From NCBI GenBank assembly GCA_964244955.1, contig CAXTKQ010000003.1, forward strand, positions 25,856 to 89,855: a stretch of 64,000 nt of DNA. The letters are read 5' to 3'. Position numbers and translations under genes: made by a program. Source of the DNA: Mucilaginibacter_A sp964244955. GTDB taxonomy: Bacteria; Bacteroidota; Bacteroidia; Sphingobacteriales; Sphingobacteriaceae. Of the stretch, positions 1-8,238 are shown in pieces (positions within the stretch are counted from its first letter, which is position 1; the number at the start of each line of letters is the position of its first letter). A model generated the notes under the pieces. That model was not told where the DNA came from, did no database searches, and worked only from the letters and a program-made list of their open reading frames with translations.

Positions 1-728
1 TTTTCGCCAATTAAAAACCCGTTAAAACCAGCTTCTTTTAACTGGCGGATCGTTTCCGGATTGGAAATCGCGCTTTCCGAAACCTTTAAAAACTCATTTG
101 GGATAGATTTTATCAGGGTAAAAGAAGTATCCACCGAAACGGTAAAATCGGCCAGTTTGCGGTTGTTTACGCCAACGGCATTCAGGTTTTGGTCTAAGCT
201 TCGTTCCAGCTCTTGCAGGTTGTGCACTTCCAGCAAAACGTTCATGCCTAAACTTTTGGCAAGCTGCGCCATTTTTTTGATTTCCTGCGGAGATAGAATT
301 GCGGCAATCAGCAAAATAATATCGGCACCCAAAGCTTTGGCTTCAATGATTTGGTATTCATCAATCATAAAATCTTTGCGCAAGACCGGGATTTCGTTGG
401 CTTTTCGCGCCTGCACCAAATCCGATTTTTTGCCCATAAAAAAAGCACTATCCGTTAATACCGACAAAGCCGAAGCACCAGCTTCCGCATAATCCTGCGT
501 TACTTTTTTAACTTTAACCTGATCGTTGATGATGCCTTTGGATGGCGATTTCCGCTTAAATTCGGCAATAATCCCTGTTTTGGAAGGATCCAACAAAAAA
601 TTACGGAACGAAAGCGGCTCGCGGTTAAAATATTCCGATTCTTCCAGTTTTGTGTAAGAAGTTTTCTTTTTCGCCGCCGCAACTTCTACCTTTTTTCGGG
701 CAACGATCTGATCTAAAATATTCGGCAT
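1..728 (-). CDS. trpC: Indole-3-glycerol phosphate synthase (3' end outside window)
   Basis: Read directly from the minus strand: an ATG at 728 opens a frame that stays open to the window edge, about 242 residues of a family that usually has 260-270. It begins MPNILDQIVARKK and carries the IGPS signature EFKRKSPSKG, then LRKDFMIDEYQI, GADIILLI and LLEVHN, all known active-site strands of the TrpC TIM barrel. The enzyme closes the indole ring of tryptophan from CdRP in the cytoplasm. It follows trpG after only 28 bases. trpD, often found between trpG and trpC in relatives, is not here. Confidence 0.95.
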   Translation of the reverse strand, partial: MPNILDQIVARKKVEVAAAKKKTSYTKLEESEYFNREPLSFRNFLLDPSKTGIIAEFKRKSPSKGIINDQVKVKKVTQDYAEAGASALSVLTDSAFFMGKKSDLVQARKANEIPVLRKDFMIDEYQIIEAKALGADIILLIAAILSPQEIKKMAQLAKSLGMNVLLEVHNLQELERSLDQNLNAVGVNNRKLADFTVSVDTSFTLIKSIPNEFLKVSESAISNPETIRQLKEAGFNGFLIGE

Positions 729-729
729 G

Positions 730-756
730 ATGCTTCTTTTATCGGCATAAAATTGG
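730..756. repeat. Dispersed motif, full-length copy filling the trpG-trpC gap
   Basis: Core ATGCTTCTTTTA at 730-741, then TCGGC and the second half ATAAAATTGG. The stop codon of trpG (757-759) and the start codon of trpC (726-728) flank it, so the spacer is essentially this element. In the mRNA sense it reads TAAAAGAAGCAT just before the trpC ATG, so the A/G-rich part lies where a ribosome binding site would be. Confidence 0.85.
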
Positions 757-1386
757 TTAAAGTTTGATAAAATGATTGGCCAACACATCTGGATTGGCTT
801 CCGTTTCCGGGCCGAAAATCCAGTTGTGCATCATTTCTTTTCCATATTCTGTCAAAACCGATTCGGGGTGAAACTGCACGCCGCGCACGTCGTAAGTTTT
901 ATGGCGCAAACCCATGATGGAATTGTCTTTTTCGTCAATTGCCGTAATCGCAATTTCTTCCGGCAAACCTTTTTCTGCCACCACCCAGGAATGGTAACGG
1001 CCAACTTTAAACGTTTCGGGTAAACCGGCAAAAAGCTTTTCGGTGTTATCCGTTACTTTTATCGGCGTGGCCAAACCATGCATCGGCCGGCTTAGGTTGT
1101 ACAATTCTCCGCCAAAAACTTCGGCAATGGCCTGCTGGCCTAAACAAACGCCGAAAATGCTTTTTTTAGGTGCATATTTTTCGATCACTTTTAACAGCAA
1201 GCCGGCTTCAGACGGAATTCCTGGTCCGGGCGATAAAATAATCTTGTCAAACGCTTCCACTTCTTCCAGCCGAAACTGGTCGTTGCGCCAAACTTCGCAT
1301 TCCAAACCCAGCTCGTTTACCAAATGAACCAGATTGTACGTGAAAGAATCGTAATTGTCAATAATTAAAAGTTTTGTACTGGTCAT
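757..1386 (-). CDS. trpG: Anthranilate synthase component II (glutamine amidotransferase)
   Basis: 209 residues, normal length for TrpG. It is a class I glutamine amidotransferase: IDNYDSFTYNL at the N-terminus, the oxyanion segment SPGPG around residue 53, the nucleophile Cys81 in GVCLGQQ, and the His-Glu pair in VQFHPES near residue 172. It releases ammonia from glutamine for TrpE. It lies 18 bases downstream of trpE on the same strand and 28 bases before trpC, so the three genes are one operon. Confidence 0.95.
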   Translation of the reverse strand: MTSTKLLIIDNYDSFTYNLVHLVNELGLECEVWRNDQFRLEEVEAFDKIILSPGPGIPSEAGLLLKVIEKYAPKKSIFGVCLGQQAIAEVFGGELYNLSRPMHGLATPIKVTDNTEKLFAGLPETFKVGRYHSWVVAEKGLPEEIAITAIDEKDNSIMGLRHKTYDVRGVQFHPESVLTEYGKEMMHNWIFGPETEANPDVLANHFIKL

Positions 1387-1387
1387 G

Positions 1388-1399
1388 ATACTTCTTTTA
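1388..1399. repeat. Dispersed motif copy in the trpE-trpG gap
   Basis: ATACTTCTTTTA, the T-for-C variant of the core, occupies 12 of the 18 bases between trpE and trpG. In the operon sense it is TAAAAGAAGTAT directly before the trpG start. Confidence 0.8.
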
Positions 1400-1404
1400 T
1401 CGGG

Positions 1405-2814
1405 TTAAATTTCTTCTGCCATTTCCAACGCTTTACGCAGCGCGGCAATTTTATTGTTTACTTCGTTCAGCTCGCTTACCGCGACAGAATCGGCCACAAT
1501 CCCTGCCCCGGCCTGGTAATGCAACATGTTGGCTTTGCTTAAAAAAGAGCGGATGATGATGGCGTGGTTAAAATCGCCGTTAAAACCCAAAAAGCCGATA
1601 GCGCCACTGTAAAAACGCCTTTTTCCTTTTTCGTAGGCATCAATCAGTTCCATCGCGCGATATTTTGGTGCGCCGCTTAATGTCCCAGCGGGATAAGTAT
1701 CGGCCACCACTTTAAACGTTGGAACGCCAGGCTTGAGCTTTCCGGTAACGCGCGAAACCAGATGGATTAAATGCGAATAATATTGCACTTCTTTAAAAGC
1801 TTTTACTTCAACATTGGTGCAATGCCGACTGAGATCGTTTCGGGCCAGATCAACCAGCATCACGTGTTCTGCGGATTCTTTCGGGTCGTTTTCCAAAGCG
1901 CGGGCTAATTGTGCATCTTTTTCATCGTCTCCGGTGCGTTTAAAAGTCCCGGCAATCGGGTAAATGGTGGCAACACGGTTTTTGATGGTGATTTGTGCTT
2001 CCGGAGAAGAACCAAAAATTTTGAAGCTGCCGTAATCAAAATAAAACAAATACGGCGACGGGTTGATGGAACGCAACGCGCGGTAAACATTAAATTCATC
2101 GCCCTGGAACGACTGGCTGAAACTTTTGGACGGTACAATTTGGAAAACGTCGCCGCGCAAAATGTGCTGTTTCATTTTCTCCACAATGGCCATGTATTCT
2201 TCGTCCAAAAGGTTCGACCCTTCTTCGCCTTGCAAATTAAAATGGTATTCGGGGAAGTTTTTGTTTTGGATGAGGTATTCGATACGCTCTAAACCGGAAG
2301 GCTTCTGGTCATTTTCCAACTGGTTTTCTACAATGTACAATTCGTTTTTAAAATGGTCAACCGCAATAATATACCGGTAAACGAAGTATTGCATTTCCGG
2401 AATTTGGCGCACCTCGTCGGCCGCTGCTGCTTTTAGTTTGATGGTTTCAAAATGCTCTACAATCTCGTGCGTAAAATAACCAAACAAACCATTGGTGATG
2501 ATTTTAAGCGGCAAGGTATCGGTTTCAAAACTGTTTAAAAAGGCTTCCACATGCGCAACCACATCAAAAGTTCCGGCTTCAAAAGTTTGCTGCGTGCCAT
2601 CTGGATATTGGTCCGTCATGGTTCCGTTTTGCAAAACCATCCCGGCAATCGGTTCGCAGCAAATGTAGCTCATGCTGTTTTCGCGGCTGTGGTAATCCGA
2701 ACTTTCGAGCAGCAAACTGTTCGAGAACACATCGCGCAGCTTTAAATAAATGCTTACCGGTGTGGTAGTATCAGCTAAAAGTTTTTTGTAGGTAGAGGTT
2801 AATTTGTATTTCAT
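1405..2814 (-). CDS. trpE: Anthranilate synthase component I
   Basis: 469 residues, typical of TrpE. The chorismate-binding C-terminal half is clear: IVPSKSFSQSF, INPSPYLFYFDYG, GSSPEAQ, IAGTFKRTGDDEKD, DLARNDLSRHC, GAPKYRAMELID, YSGAIGFLGFNG and the final GAGIVADSV. It makes anthranilate from chorismate with ammonia supplied by TrpG, the first committed step to tryptophan. The ATG at 2814 lies about 10 bases downstream of a terminator-like hairpin, and a Trp-containing leader peptide lies further upstream, so transcription attenuation is likely. Confidence 0.95.
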   Translation of the reverse strand: MKYKLTSTYKKLLADTTTPVSIYLKLRDVFSNSLLLESSDYHSRENSMSYICCEPIAGMVLQNGTMTDQYPDGTQQTFEAGTFDVVAHVEAFLNSFETDTLPLKIITNGLFGYFTHEIVEHFETIKLKAAAADEVRQIPEMQYFVYRYIIAVDHFKNELYIVENQLENDQKPSGLERIEYLIQNKNFPEYHFNLQGEEGSNLLDEEYMAIVEKMKQHILRGDVFQIVPSKSFSQSFQGDEFNVYRALRSINPSPYLFYFDYGSFKIFGSSPEAQITIKNRVATIYPIAGTFKRTGDDEKDAQLARALENDPKESAEHVMLVDLARNDLSRHCTNVEVKAFKEVQYYSHLIHLVSRVTGKLKPGVPTFKVVADTYPAGTLSGAPKYRAMELIDAYEKGKRRFYSGAIGFLGFNGDFNHAIIIRSFLSKANMLHYQAGAGIVADSVAVSELNEVNNKIAALRKALEMAEEI

Positions 2815-2822
2815 GATCGTAT

Positions 2823-2854
2823 TAAAAAACCCGGCTCGTGGTAACGGCCGGGTT
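2823..2854 (-). terminator. Terminator hairpin in front of trpE (attenuator)
   Basis: On the minus strand AACCCGGC and GCCGGGTT form a perfect 8 bp GC-rich stem around an 11 base loop, followed by a run of T. This is an intrinsic terminator, yet it lies about 10 bases upstream of the trpE start rather than behind a gene. The upstream segment GCCGG (2902-2906 on the plus-strand numbering) is complementary to CCGGC in the 5' arm and could form an alternative antiterminator. Confidence 0.8.
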
Positions 2855-2888
2855 CATATCAGGTTTATAATTGATTAGGTGGGAAAAA

Positions 2889-2957
2889 TCAAAAACACCA
2901 TCCGGCTTTCCTTTTAGGAAGGCTCCGCCAGTTGTTGTTATGTTTCTGATCGATCAT
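2889..2957 (-). CDS. trpL: Candidate trp leader peptide
   Basis: A 22-residue frame, MIDQKHNNNWRSLPK followed by RKAGWCF and a stop, lies upstream of trpE on the same strand. It has two Trp codons (residues 10 and 20), where chance would give fewer than one. The stop is about 35 bases before the attenuator hairpin. A ribosome stalled at Trp10 would leave the GCCGG segment near codons 18-19 free to pair with the terminator arm. Stalling at Trp20 would cover that segment, so the first Trp is the plausible sensor. There is no strong ribosome binding site, and the mapped promoter would give only a few untranslated bases. The role is inferred from position and codon content. Confidence 0.55.
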   Translation of the reverse strand: MIDQKHNNNWRSLPKRKAGWCF

Positions 2958-2965
2958 TATGTTTT

Positions 2966-2995
2966 CAAAATTAGAAAGAAAAATGAAACTGCAAA
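2966..2995 (-). promoter_or_regulatory. Bacteroidota-type promoter for the trp operon
   Basis: On the minus strand TTTG (2992-2995) and TAATTTTG (2966-2973) are separated by 18 bases and match the Bacteroidota -33 TTG and -7 TAnnTTTG consensus. The start site would fall near 2962, about five bases before the leader peptide ATG. Confidence 0.55.
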
Positions 2996-3015
2996 CTTTT
3001 TTAAATAAAAAATTT

Positions 3016-3456
3016 TCAGGCAGACATCCCCAAAACGCCGCGGTGGCTTAAAATAAGTGTAACAACTACGATTAATACCGCTAAAAAATAGAAGATGAAG
3101 ATGTTAAGGTGCTTTTTTTCGGGCAATAAAACTTTTTTTGAGCGGGAATAGCCAACGGTGATTAAGATGATGGCGAGGATCATCATCGTGATGTGTTCGG
3201 CTGTCCAATACCTCGTTACCGGGTTTTTCATGGCACCTTTGGAAAACTGTACCAGCGGACTTAAAAAGTACAAAACCAAGCCAATCAGCAGTTGGGTGTG
3301 TGCCGAGATCAGGGCAAAAAGGTTGAGTTTCCGGTTGCCTTCAGTATAAGTTTTTTTGCCAAGCCAGCCCAAAAGCGATTGGATAACGGCCGCAACAACC
3401 AAAAGCAGCACAATATACCGCAAACCGGAGTGGAAATATTTAAAAAAAGGGTACAT
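3016..3456 (-). CDS. Small four-helix membrane protein, cytochrome b-like
   Basis: 146 residues with four hydrophobic segments (about 14-32, 48-66, 87-105 and 118-138). His residues sit at or near the helix ends: H9 before helix 1, H53 in helix 2, the H of AEHITMM starting helix 3, and the H of LSHRG after helix 4. Such spacing fits a small haem-binding or cytochrome b-like protein, which is how relatives in this phylum are often annotated, but no diagnostic motif is visible. It lies alone between the trp operon and a divergent amidohydrolase. The first base of its start codon belongs to a dispersed-motif copy (3456-3467). Confidence 0.6.
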   Translation of the reverse strand: MYPFFKYFHSGLRYIVLLLVVAAVIQSLLGWLGKKTYTEGNRKLNLFALISAHTQLLIGLVLYFLSPLVQFSKGAMKNPVTRYWTAEHITMMILAIILITVGYSRSKKVLLPEKKHLNIFIFYFLAVLIVVVTLILSHRGVLGMSA

Positions 3457-3603
3457 AAAAGAAGTATTAGTTTTCTGCGAATATAAAAGTATTTTAATTG
3501 TCGGCGTTTTTAAGCTGAATTTGTAACAATAACATTAATTATAAATTACAATTCGCTTTTCGCTGGTAAATTTTAATACATTTATTGAAAAACTATTTAC
3601 AGA

Positions 3604-6600
3604 ATGAAGAAACTCTTACTTTTTTGTTTTGCCCTGCTCACAATTCAATATTCCAGCGCACAGGAAACTTATCCTGTAAACGGTGCCTGGGATATCAGGC
3701 CGGGACAATACGCTTTTACCAATGCAACCATTGTTGCCAGTGCCGACCAAACCATTACCAACGGAACATTGCTGATTAAAGACCGGCAAATTGAAGCTGT
3801 CGGCCAAGCAATCGCCATTCCGAAAGGATTTGTAGTGATTGACCTGAAAGGGAAATTTATTTATCCGGGACTGGTAGATGCTTTTACCACATACGGAATG
3901 CCCGAAGCGCCAAGGCAGGCTTTTGGCTTAGGCGGTGCAGGTGGCGGAGGTTTTAGCCGGGTGAATATTCCCGTTTCTACAAAACCCGGTGCTTATGGCT
4001 GGAACGAAGCCATTAAACCGGAAATGAATGCCAAAGCTGTTTTTCATGCCAATGCAACTACTTCTGCAGATTATAAAAAGAATGGTTTTGGCGCAGTGCA
4101 ATCATTAATTCGCGACGGTATTGCCCGCGGCACTTCGGTTGCCGTTACTTTGGGCGATGAACACGATAACGAGGTGATGCTGAACGACCAGGTTGCAGCC
4201 CATTATTCGTTCAGCAAAGGCACAGCGGCTACCAATTATCCAACTTCTTTAATGGGCGTGATTGCTTTGCTGCGCCAAACGTATTACGATGCGGCCTGGT
4301 ACAAAAACCAAAAAGAAGAATACAATATTTCGCTGAACGAATTTAACCGCACCCAAACTTTACCGCAAATTTTTGAAGTTACCGATCCGTTTAGCGTACT
4401 GCGTGCGGCAAAAATAGGCAAGGAGTTTGGCAAGGTTTACCTGTACAAATCGGACGGGGAAGAGTACCAGCGCATCAATGAAATGAAGGCTACAGGTGCG
4501 GGCTTTATCATCCCGATCAATTTCCCGGCACCTTATGATGTAACCGACCCTTTTGATGCCCGTCAAATTACTTACGCGCAAATGAAGCATTGGGAACTGG
4601 CGCCAACAAACCCGGCAGTGCTGGAAAAAGCAGGTATCCGTTTTGCCATTACTTCGGATGGTTTAGAAAGTTCGCGTGATTTTTGGACGAATTTGCGCAC
4701 TGCCGTAGATTATGGCCTCACCGAAAAACAGGCGATAAAAGCAGTAACACAAACACCGGCAGAAATGCTGGGCATCGGTGATAAATTGGGCACCTTGGCA
4801 AAAGGAAAACTGGCCAATTTTATTATTACTTCGTCCAGTGTTTTCAAAAAAGACAACGTAATTTATGAAAACTGGATTGAAGGCCGCCAATACGTGGTTT
4901 CTAAAATGGATGTGGCCGATTTGCGCGGCAAGTACAATTTAACTGGCGACGGTTTAGGCAACATCACTTTAAATGTTAACGGCACGCCTGGTTCTTATAC
5001 GGTTGCTGCTGATCGCAGCGGTGCCGATAGCGCACGTACTCAGGGGACTTTTCTTCGTACCGGCGACCAAGTCAATATTTACTTCGATTTAAAAAATAAT
5101 CCGGCTGGCAACATTCGTTTAAGCGGATACATTGCTTCAACAACGCCGCTTACTTTGCGCGGACAAGGCGTTCTTCCAGACGGAACAACGACCAAATGGA
5201 CAGCGGTTTATACCAGTGCTGCAACGATTGCCCCAACCCGCCCAACGCCTAAACCAAACACCAATGTTGGCCCGGTGCTTTATCCGTTTATGGCTTATGG
5301 CAATGCACAAATCCCGAAAGCAGAAACCACGCTGTTTAAAAACGCAACCGTTTGGACGAACGAAAAAGAAGGCATCCTAAAAAATACGGATGTCCTCATC
5401 GAAAATGGCAAGATAAAAGCAGTAGGCAAAAACCTGTCTGCCGGAAATGCTAAAGTGATTGATGCAACGGGCAAGCAAATTACAGCCGGGATTGTGGACG
5501 AACATTCGCACATTGCAGCAACCGGCGGCATCAACGAAGGCAGCCAAGCTGTTACTTCCGAAGTTAGGATTGCCGATGTTTTAAATTCCGAAGATATTGA
5601 TTTGTACCGGCAACTGGCTGGCGGCGTTACCACTTCGCATATTTTGCATGGTTCGGCAAATCCAATTGGTGGACAAAATCAACTGATCAAACACCGCTGG
5701 GGCGTAACGCCAGACCAAATGAAGTTTGAAGGCAGTCCTGGTTTTATCAAATTTGCGCTGGGCGAAAACGTAAAGCAGAGCAATAATCCACCAGCTTTTG
5801 GTTCGGCAAATATTCGTTTCCCACAAACCCGAATGGGTGTTGAGCAGGTTTATATAGATGCTTTTAAACGCGCAAAAGAATACAAGGCAGCACGTGCCGT
5901 AAAAGGAAACAACGTTCGGCGCGATTTGGAACTGGATGCTTTGGTAGAGATATTGAATGATACCCGCCACATTACCTGCCACTCTTATGTACAATCAGAA
6001 ATCAATATGCTGATGCATGTGGCCGATTCGATGGGTTTCAAAATCAATACTTTCACCCATATTTTAGAAGGCTATAAAGTAGCCGATAAAATGAAGGCCC
6101 ACAATATTGCCGGTTCAACCTTCTCGGATTGGTGGGCCTACAAAATGGAAGTTGCAGAAGCTATTCCGTACAACGGCAAGTTGATGCATGAAGTTGGCGT
6201 TTTAACCGGTTTCAATTCAGATGATGCAGAAATGGCGCGCCGTTTAAACCAGGAAGCCGGAAAAGCAGTTACTTACGGACAAATGAACGAGGAAGACGCC
6301 TTGAAGTTAGTTACGTTAAACCCGGCAAAAATGTTGCACGTAGATAACCGCATCGGCAGTATCAAACCGGGAAAAGATGCGGATTTGGTTTTATGGTCGG
6401 CAAACCCTTTGTCTGTTTATGCCGTTGCCGAAAAAACTTATGTTGATGGTATCCCATACTGGGATTACGCGCAGGATGCAGCCAAACAAAAAGCGATGAA
6501 AGCCGATGAAGGCCGCATCATCCAAAAAATGATCGAAGCAAAAAATGCTGGTTCTAATGCCCAACGTCCGGCTTCTCCACGCAGGCGTTTGTACCAGTGC

Positions 6601-6669
6601 GAAACGCTGGAAGAAGACCAGTTTGTGGTTAAACAAAACGGCGTTCAGCAAAATCAGGATCAACACTAA
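3604..6669 (+). CDS. Secreted two-domain amidohydrolase family protein
   Basis: 1021 residues with an N-terminal signal peptide ending near SSAQ (residue 21). Two amidohydrolase-like modules follow: about 30-450 and about 575-985. The second has the metal-binding HxH (H633, H635 in DEHSH), CHSY, THILEG and a late SDD, then the closing strand GSIKPGKDADLVLWS. The first has the fold landmarks (FIYPGLVD, LGTLAKGKLANFII) but no HxH: the equivalent place reads VDAFTTYG, so it is probably inactive. The substrate is unknown; cyclic amides or dipeptides are typical for periplasmic relatives. The next gene, 18 bases away, is a third such module. Confidence 0.85.
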   Translation: MKKLLLFCFALLTIQYSSAQETYPVNGAWDIRPGQYAFTNATIVASADQTITNGTLLIKDRQIEAVGQAIAIPKGFVVIDLKGKFIYPGLVDAFTTYGMPEAPRQAFGLGGAGGGGFSRVNIPVSTKPGAYGWNEAIKPEMNAKAVFHANATTSADYKKNGFGAVQSLIRDGIARGTSVAVTLGDEHDNEVMLNDQVAAHYSFSKGTAATNYPTSLMGVIALLRQTYYDAAWYKNQKEEYNISLNEFNRTQTLPQIFEVTDPFSVLRAAKIGKEFGKVYLYKSDGEEYQRINEMKATGAGFIIPINFPAPYDVTDPFDARQITYAQMKHWELAPTNPAVLEKAGIRFAITSDGLESSRDFWTNLRTAVDYGLTEKQAIKAVTQTPAEMLGIGDKLGTLAKGKLANFIITSSSVFKKDNVIYENWIEGRQYVVSKMDVADLRGKYNLTGDGLGNITLNVNGTPGSYTVAADRSGADSARTQGTFLRTGDQVNIYFDLKNNPAGNIRLSGYIASTTPLTLRGQGVLPDGTTTKWTAVYTSAATIAPTRPTPKPNTNVGPVLYPFMAYGNAQIPKAETTLFKNATVWTNEKEGILKNTDVLIENGKIKAVGKNLSAGNAKVIDATGKQITAGIVDEHSHIAATGGINEGSQAVTSEVRIADVLNSEDIDLYRQLAGGVTTSHILHGSANPIGGQNQLIKHRWGVTPDQMKFEGSPGFIKFALGENVKQSNNPPAFGSANIRFPQTRMGVEQVYIDAFKRAKEYKAARAVKGNNVRRDLELDALVEILNDTRHITCHSYVQSEINMLMHVADSMGFKINTFTHILEGYKVADKMKAHNIAGSTFSDWWAYKMEVAEAIPYNGKLMHEVGVLTGFNSDDAEMARRLNQEAGKAVTYGQMNEEDALKLVTLNPAKMLHVDNRIGSIKPGKDADLVLWSANPLSVYAVAEKTYVDGIPYWDYAQDAAKQKAMKADEGRIIQKMIEAKNAGSNAQRPASPRRRLYQCETLEEDQFVVKQNGVQQNQDQH

Positions 6670-6687
6670 CCAGCAGCAAAAACCATC

Positions 6688-8004
6688 ATGAAAAAAATAT
6701 TTTTAAGTTTAGGCGGATTGCTGTTTGCAGCAATCCTTGCTTTTGGCCAGGCCAATATTTCGCCTGCAAAACCTCAGTCCAAACCTGTTTTAATTACCGG
6801 CGCAACCATCCATGTTGGTAACGGACAAGTAATCGAGAATGGTTACATCGCTTTTGATAAAGGTAAAATTACCGCAATTGGTAGCGGCGCGGCACCCAAT
6901 GCTTCTTTTAGCGAGGTAATTTCGGCAAACGGAAAACAGTTGTATCCAGGCTTTATTTGTCCGATCACGACGTTGGGTTTGGTAGAATTTGAATCGGTAA
7001 GGGCAACTATTGATGATGAAGAAACAGGCGACGTTAACCCGAATGTGCGTTCGCTGATTGCTTACAACACGGATTCTAAAGTGATCCCAACCGTTCGTTC
7101 TAACGGCATTTTATTGGCACAACCTACGCCCGAAGGCGGTTTGGTTTCCGGACAGTCTTCCGTTGTTCAGTTAGATGCCTGGAACTGGCAGGACGCGGCT
7201 TACAAAACTGATATCGGAATGCACTTAACCTGGCCTATCGCCCGCGCAGCGAGAACCAGAAGAGGGCCGCAAGCTGCCGGGGCAGCGGCACAGGAAACGC
7301 CAGCCGACCGCGCACAAAGGGTTATTGATGAACTGAGCAAATATTTTTCGGAAGCAAAAGCCTATGCAGAAATGGCCAAGCCACAAGTTGCCAACTTGCG
7401 TTTTGAGGCAATGAAAGGTCTTTTCAACGGAACGAAAATGCTTTTTGTAAATGCGGAAGGTGCGAAAGAGATTACCCAGGCCGTTAACTTCGCCAAAAAA
7501 TATGGCATAAAAGAAGTAATTGTTGGCGGGAACGAATCGTATTTGGTTACAGATGTCTTGAAAGATAACAACGTGCCGGTGATTTTGCGGGAAACCCAGC
7601 GTTTGCCGGACAAAGACGAAGACGATGTTTACCTGCCTTACAAACTGCCAAAGCTATTGCAGGATGCTGGCGTACTGTACGGTTTAACCGGAATTGGTTT
7701 TTGGCGGCAGCGCAATTTGCCATTTGAAGCAGGAGAAGCCGTTGGTTATGGTTTAAGCAAAGAGCTGGCTGTACAAATGATCACGTTAAACAACGCCAAA
7801 ATTTTAGGCATTGATAAAACAACCGGAACGCTGGAAGTTGGAAAAGACGCCACACTTTTCATTTCAAAAGGCGATGCTTTGGACATGGTTACGCTTAATG
7901 TGGACACTGCTTTTATCCAGGGACGAAACATCAACCTGGATAATTTGCACAAGCAATTGTATAAAAAGTTTGCCGGCAAATATGGTGTCGAAGCTAAATT
8001 GTAA
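6688..8004 (+). CDS. Secreted amidohydrolase-like protein without HxH
   Basis: 438 residues with a signal peptide (LAFGQ near residue 21). It has the composite beta-sandwich and barrel landmarks of amidohydrolases: ITGATIHVGNG at the start, LYPGFICPITTLG where PGxIDxHxH is expected, and LGIDKTTGTLEVGKDATLFI near the end. The metal HxH is replaced by CPITT, as in the first module of the preceding gene, so it is likely a non-catalytic partner or degenerate paralog. It starts 18 bases after that gene, the pair is surely one operon, and an intrinsic terminator follows. Confidence 0.85.
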   Translation: MKKIFLSLGGLLFAAILAFGQANISPAKPQSKPVLITGATIHVGNGQVIENGYIAFDKGKITAIGSGAAPNASFSEVISANGKQLYPGFICPITTLGLVEFESVRATIDDEETGDVNPNVRSLIAYNTDSKVIPTVRSNGILLAQPTPEGGLVSGQSSVVQLDAWNWQDAAYKTDIGMHLTWPIARAARTRRGPQAAGAAAQETPADRAQRVIDELSKYFSEAKAYAEMAKPQVANLRFEAMKGLFNGTKMLFVNAEGAKEITQAVNFAKKYGIKEVIVGGNESYLVTDVLKDNNVPVILRETQRLPDKDEDDVYLPYKLPKLLQDAGVLYGLTGIGFWRQRNLPFEAGEAVGYGLSKELAVQMITLNNAKILGIDKTTGTLEVGKDATLFISKGDALDMVTLNVDTAFIQGRNINLDNLHKQLYKKFAGKYGVEAKL

Positions 8005-8021
8005 AAAATTAAACAAGATTT

Positions 8022-8060
8022 AAAAAAGGTGTTGCCAACCAAACGGCGACACCTTTTTTT
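8022..8060 (+). terminator. Intrinsic terminator after the amidohydrolase operon
   Basis: AAAAGGTGT pairs with ACACCTTTT, and inside it GCC pairs with GGC; the stem is followed by a T run. It starts about 18 bases after the stop codon. Confidence 0.85.
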
Positions 8061-8066
8061 ATGTGG

Positions 8067-8139
8067 TAAAAGAAGCATTTGTTACAAATAAAACTTTCAG
8101 CATTCAACAAAACCAAAATTTATGTGCTAAAAGAAGTAT
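8067..8139. repeat. Two dispersed-motif copies in the 234-base gap before aat
   Basis: TAAAAGAAGCAT at 8067-8078 and TAAAAGAAGTAT at 8128-8139, in the same orientation. Both are preceded by the A/T-rich partner half and TATGTG. The second copy is almost identical over 24 bases to that at 9584-9607. No gene is visible in this gap. Confidence 0.8.
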
Positions 8140-8238
8140 GCCCGAAACTTCAATCAAACCAAAACTATTGTTGGTTAAAAACAGTAAAATAAATGTGCAA
8201 ATTGTGGATAAACCTAAAACGATTGCAAGGATCGAAGT

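Noticed and set aside
61..492. 143-residue plus-strand open frame
   Set aside because: It is opposite trpC, whose minus-strand translation has clear IGPS motifs.
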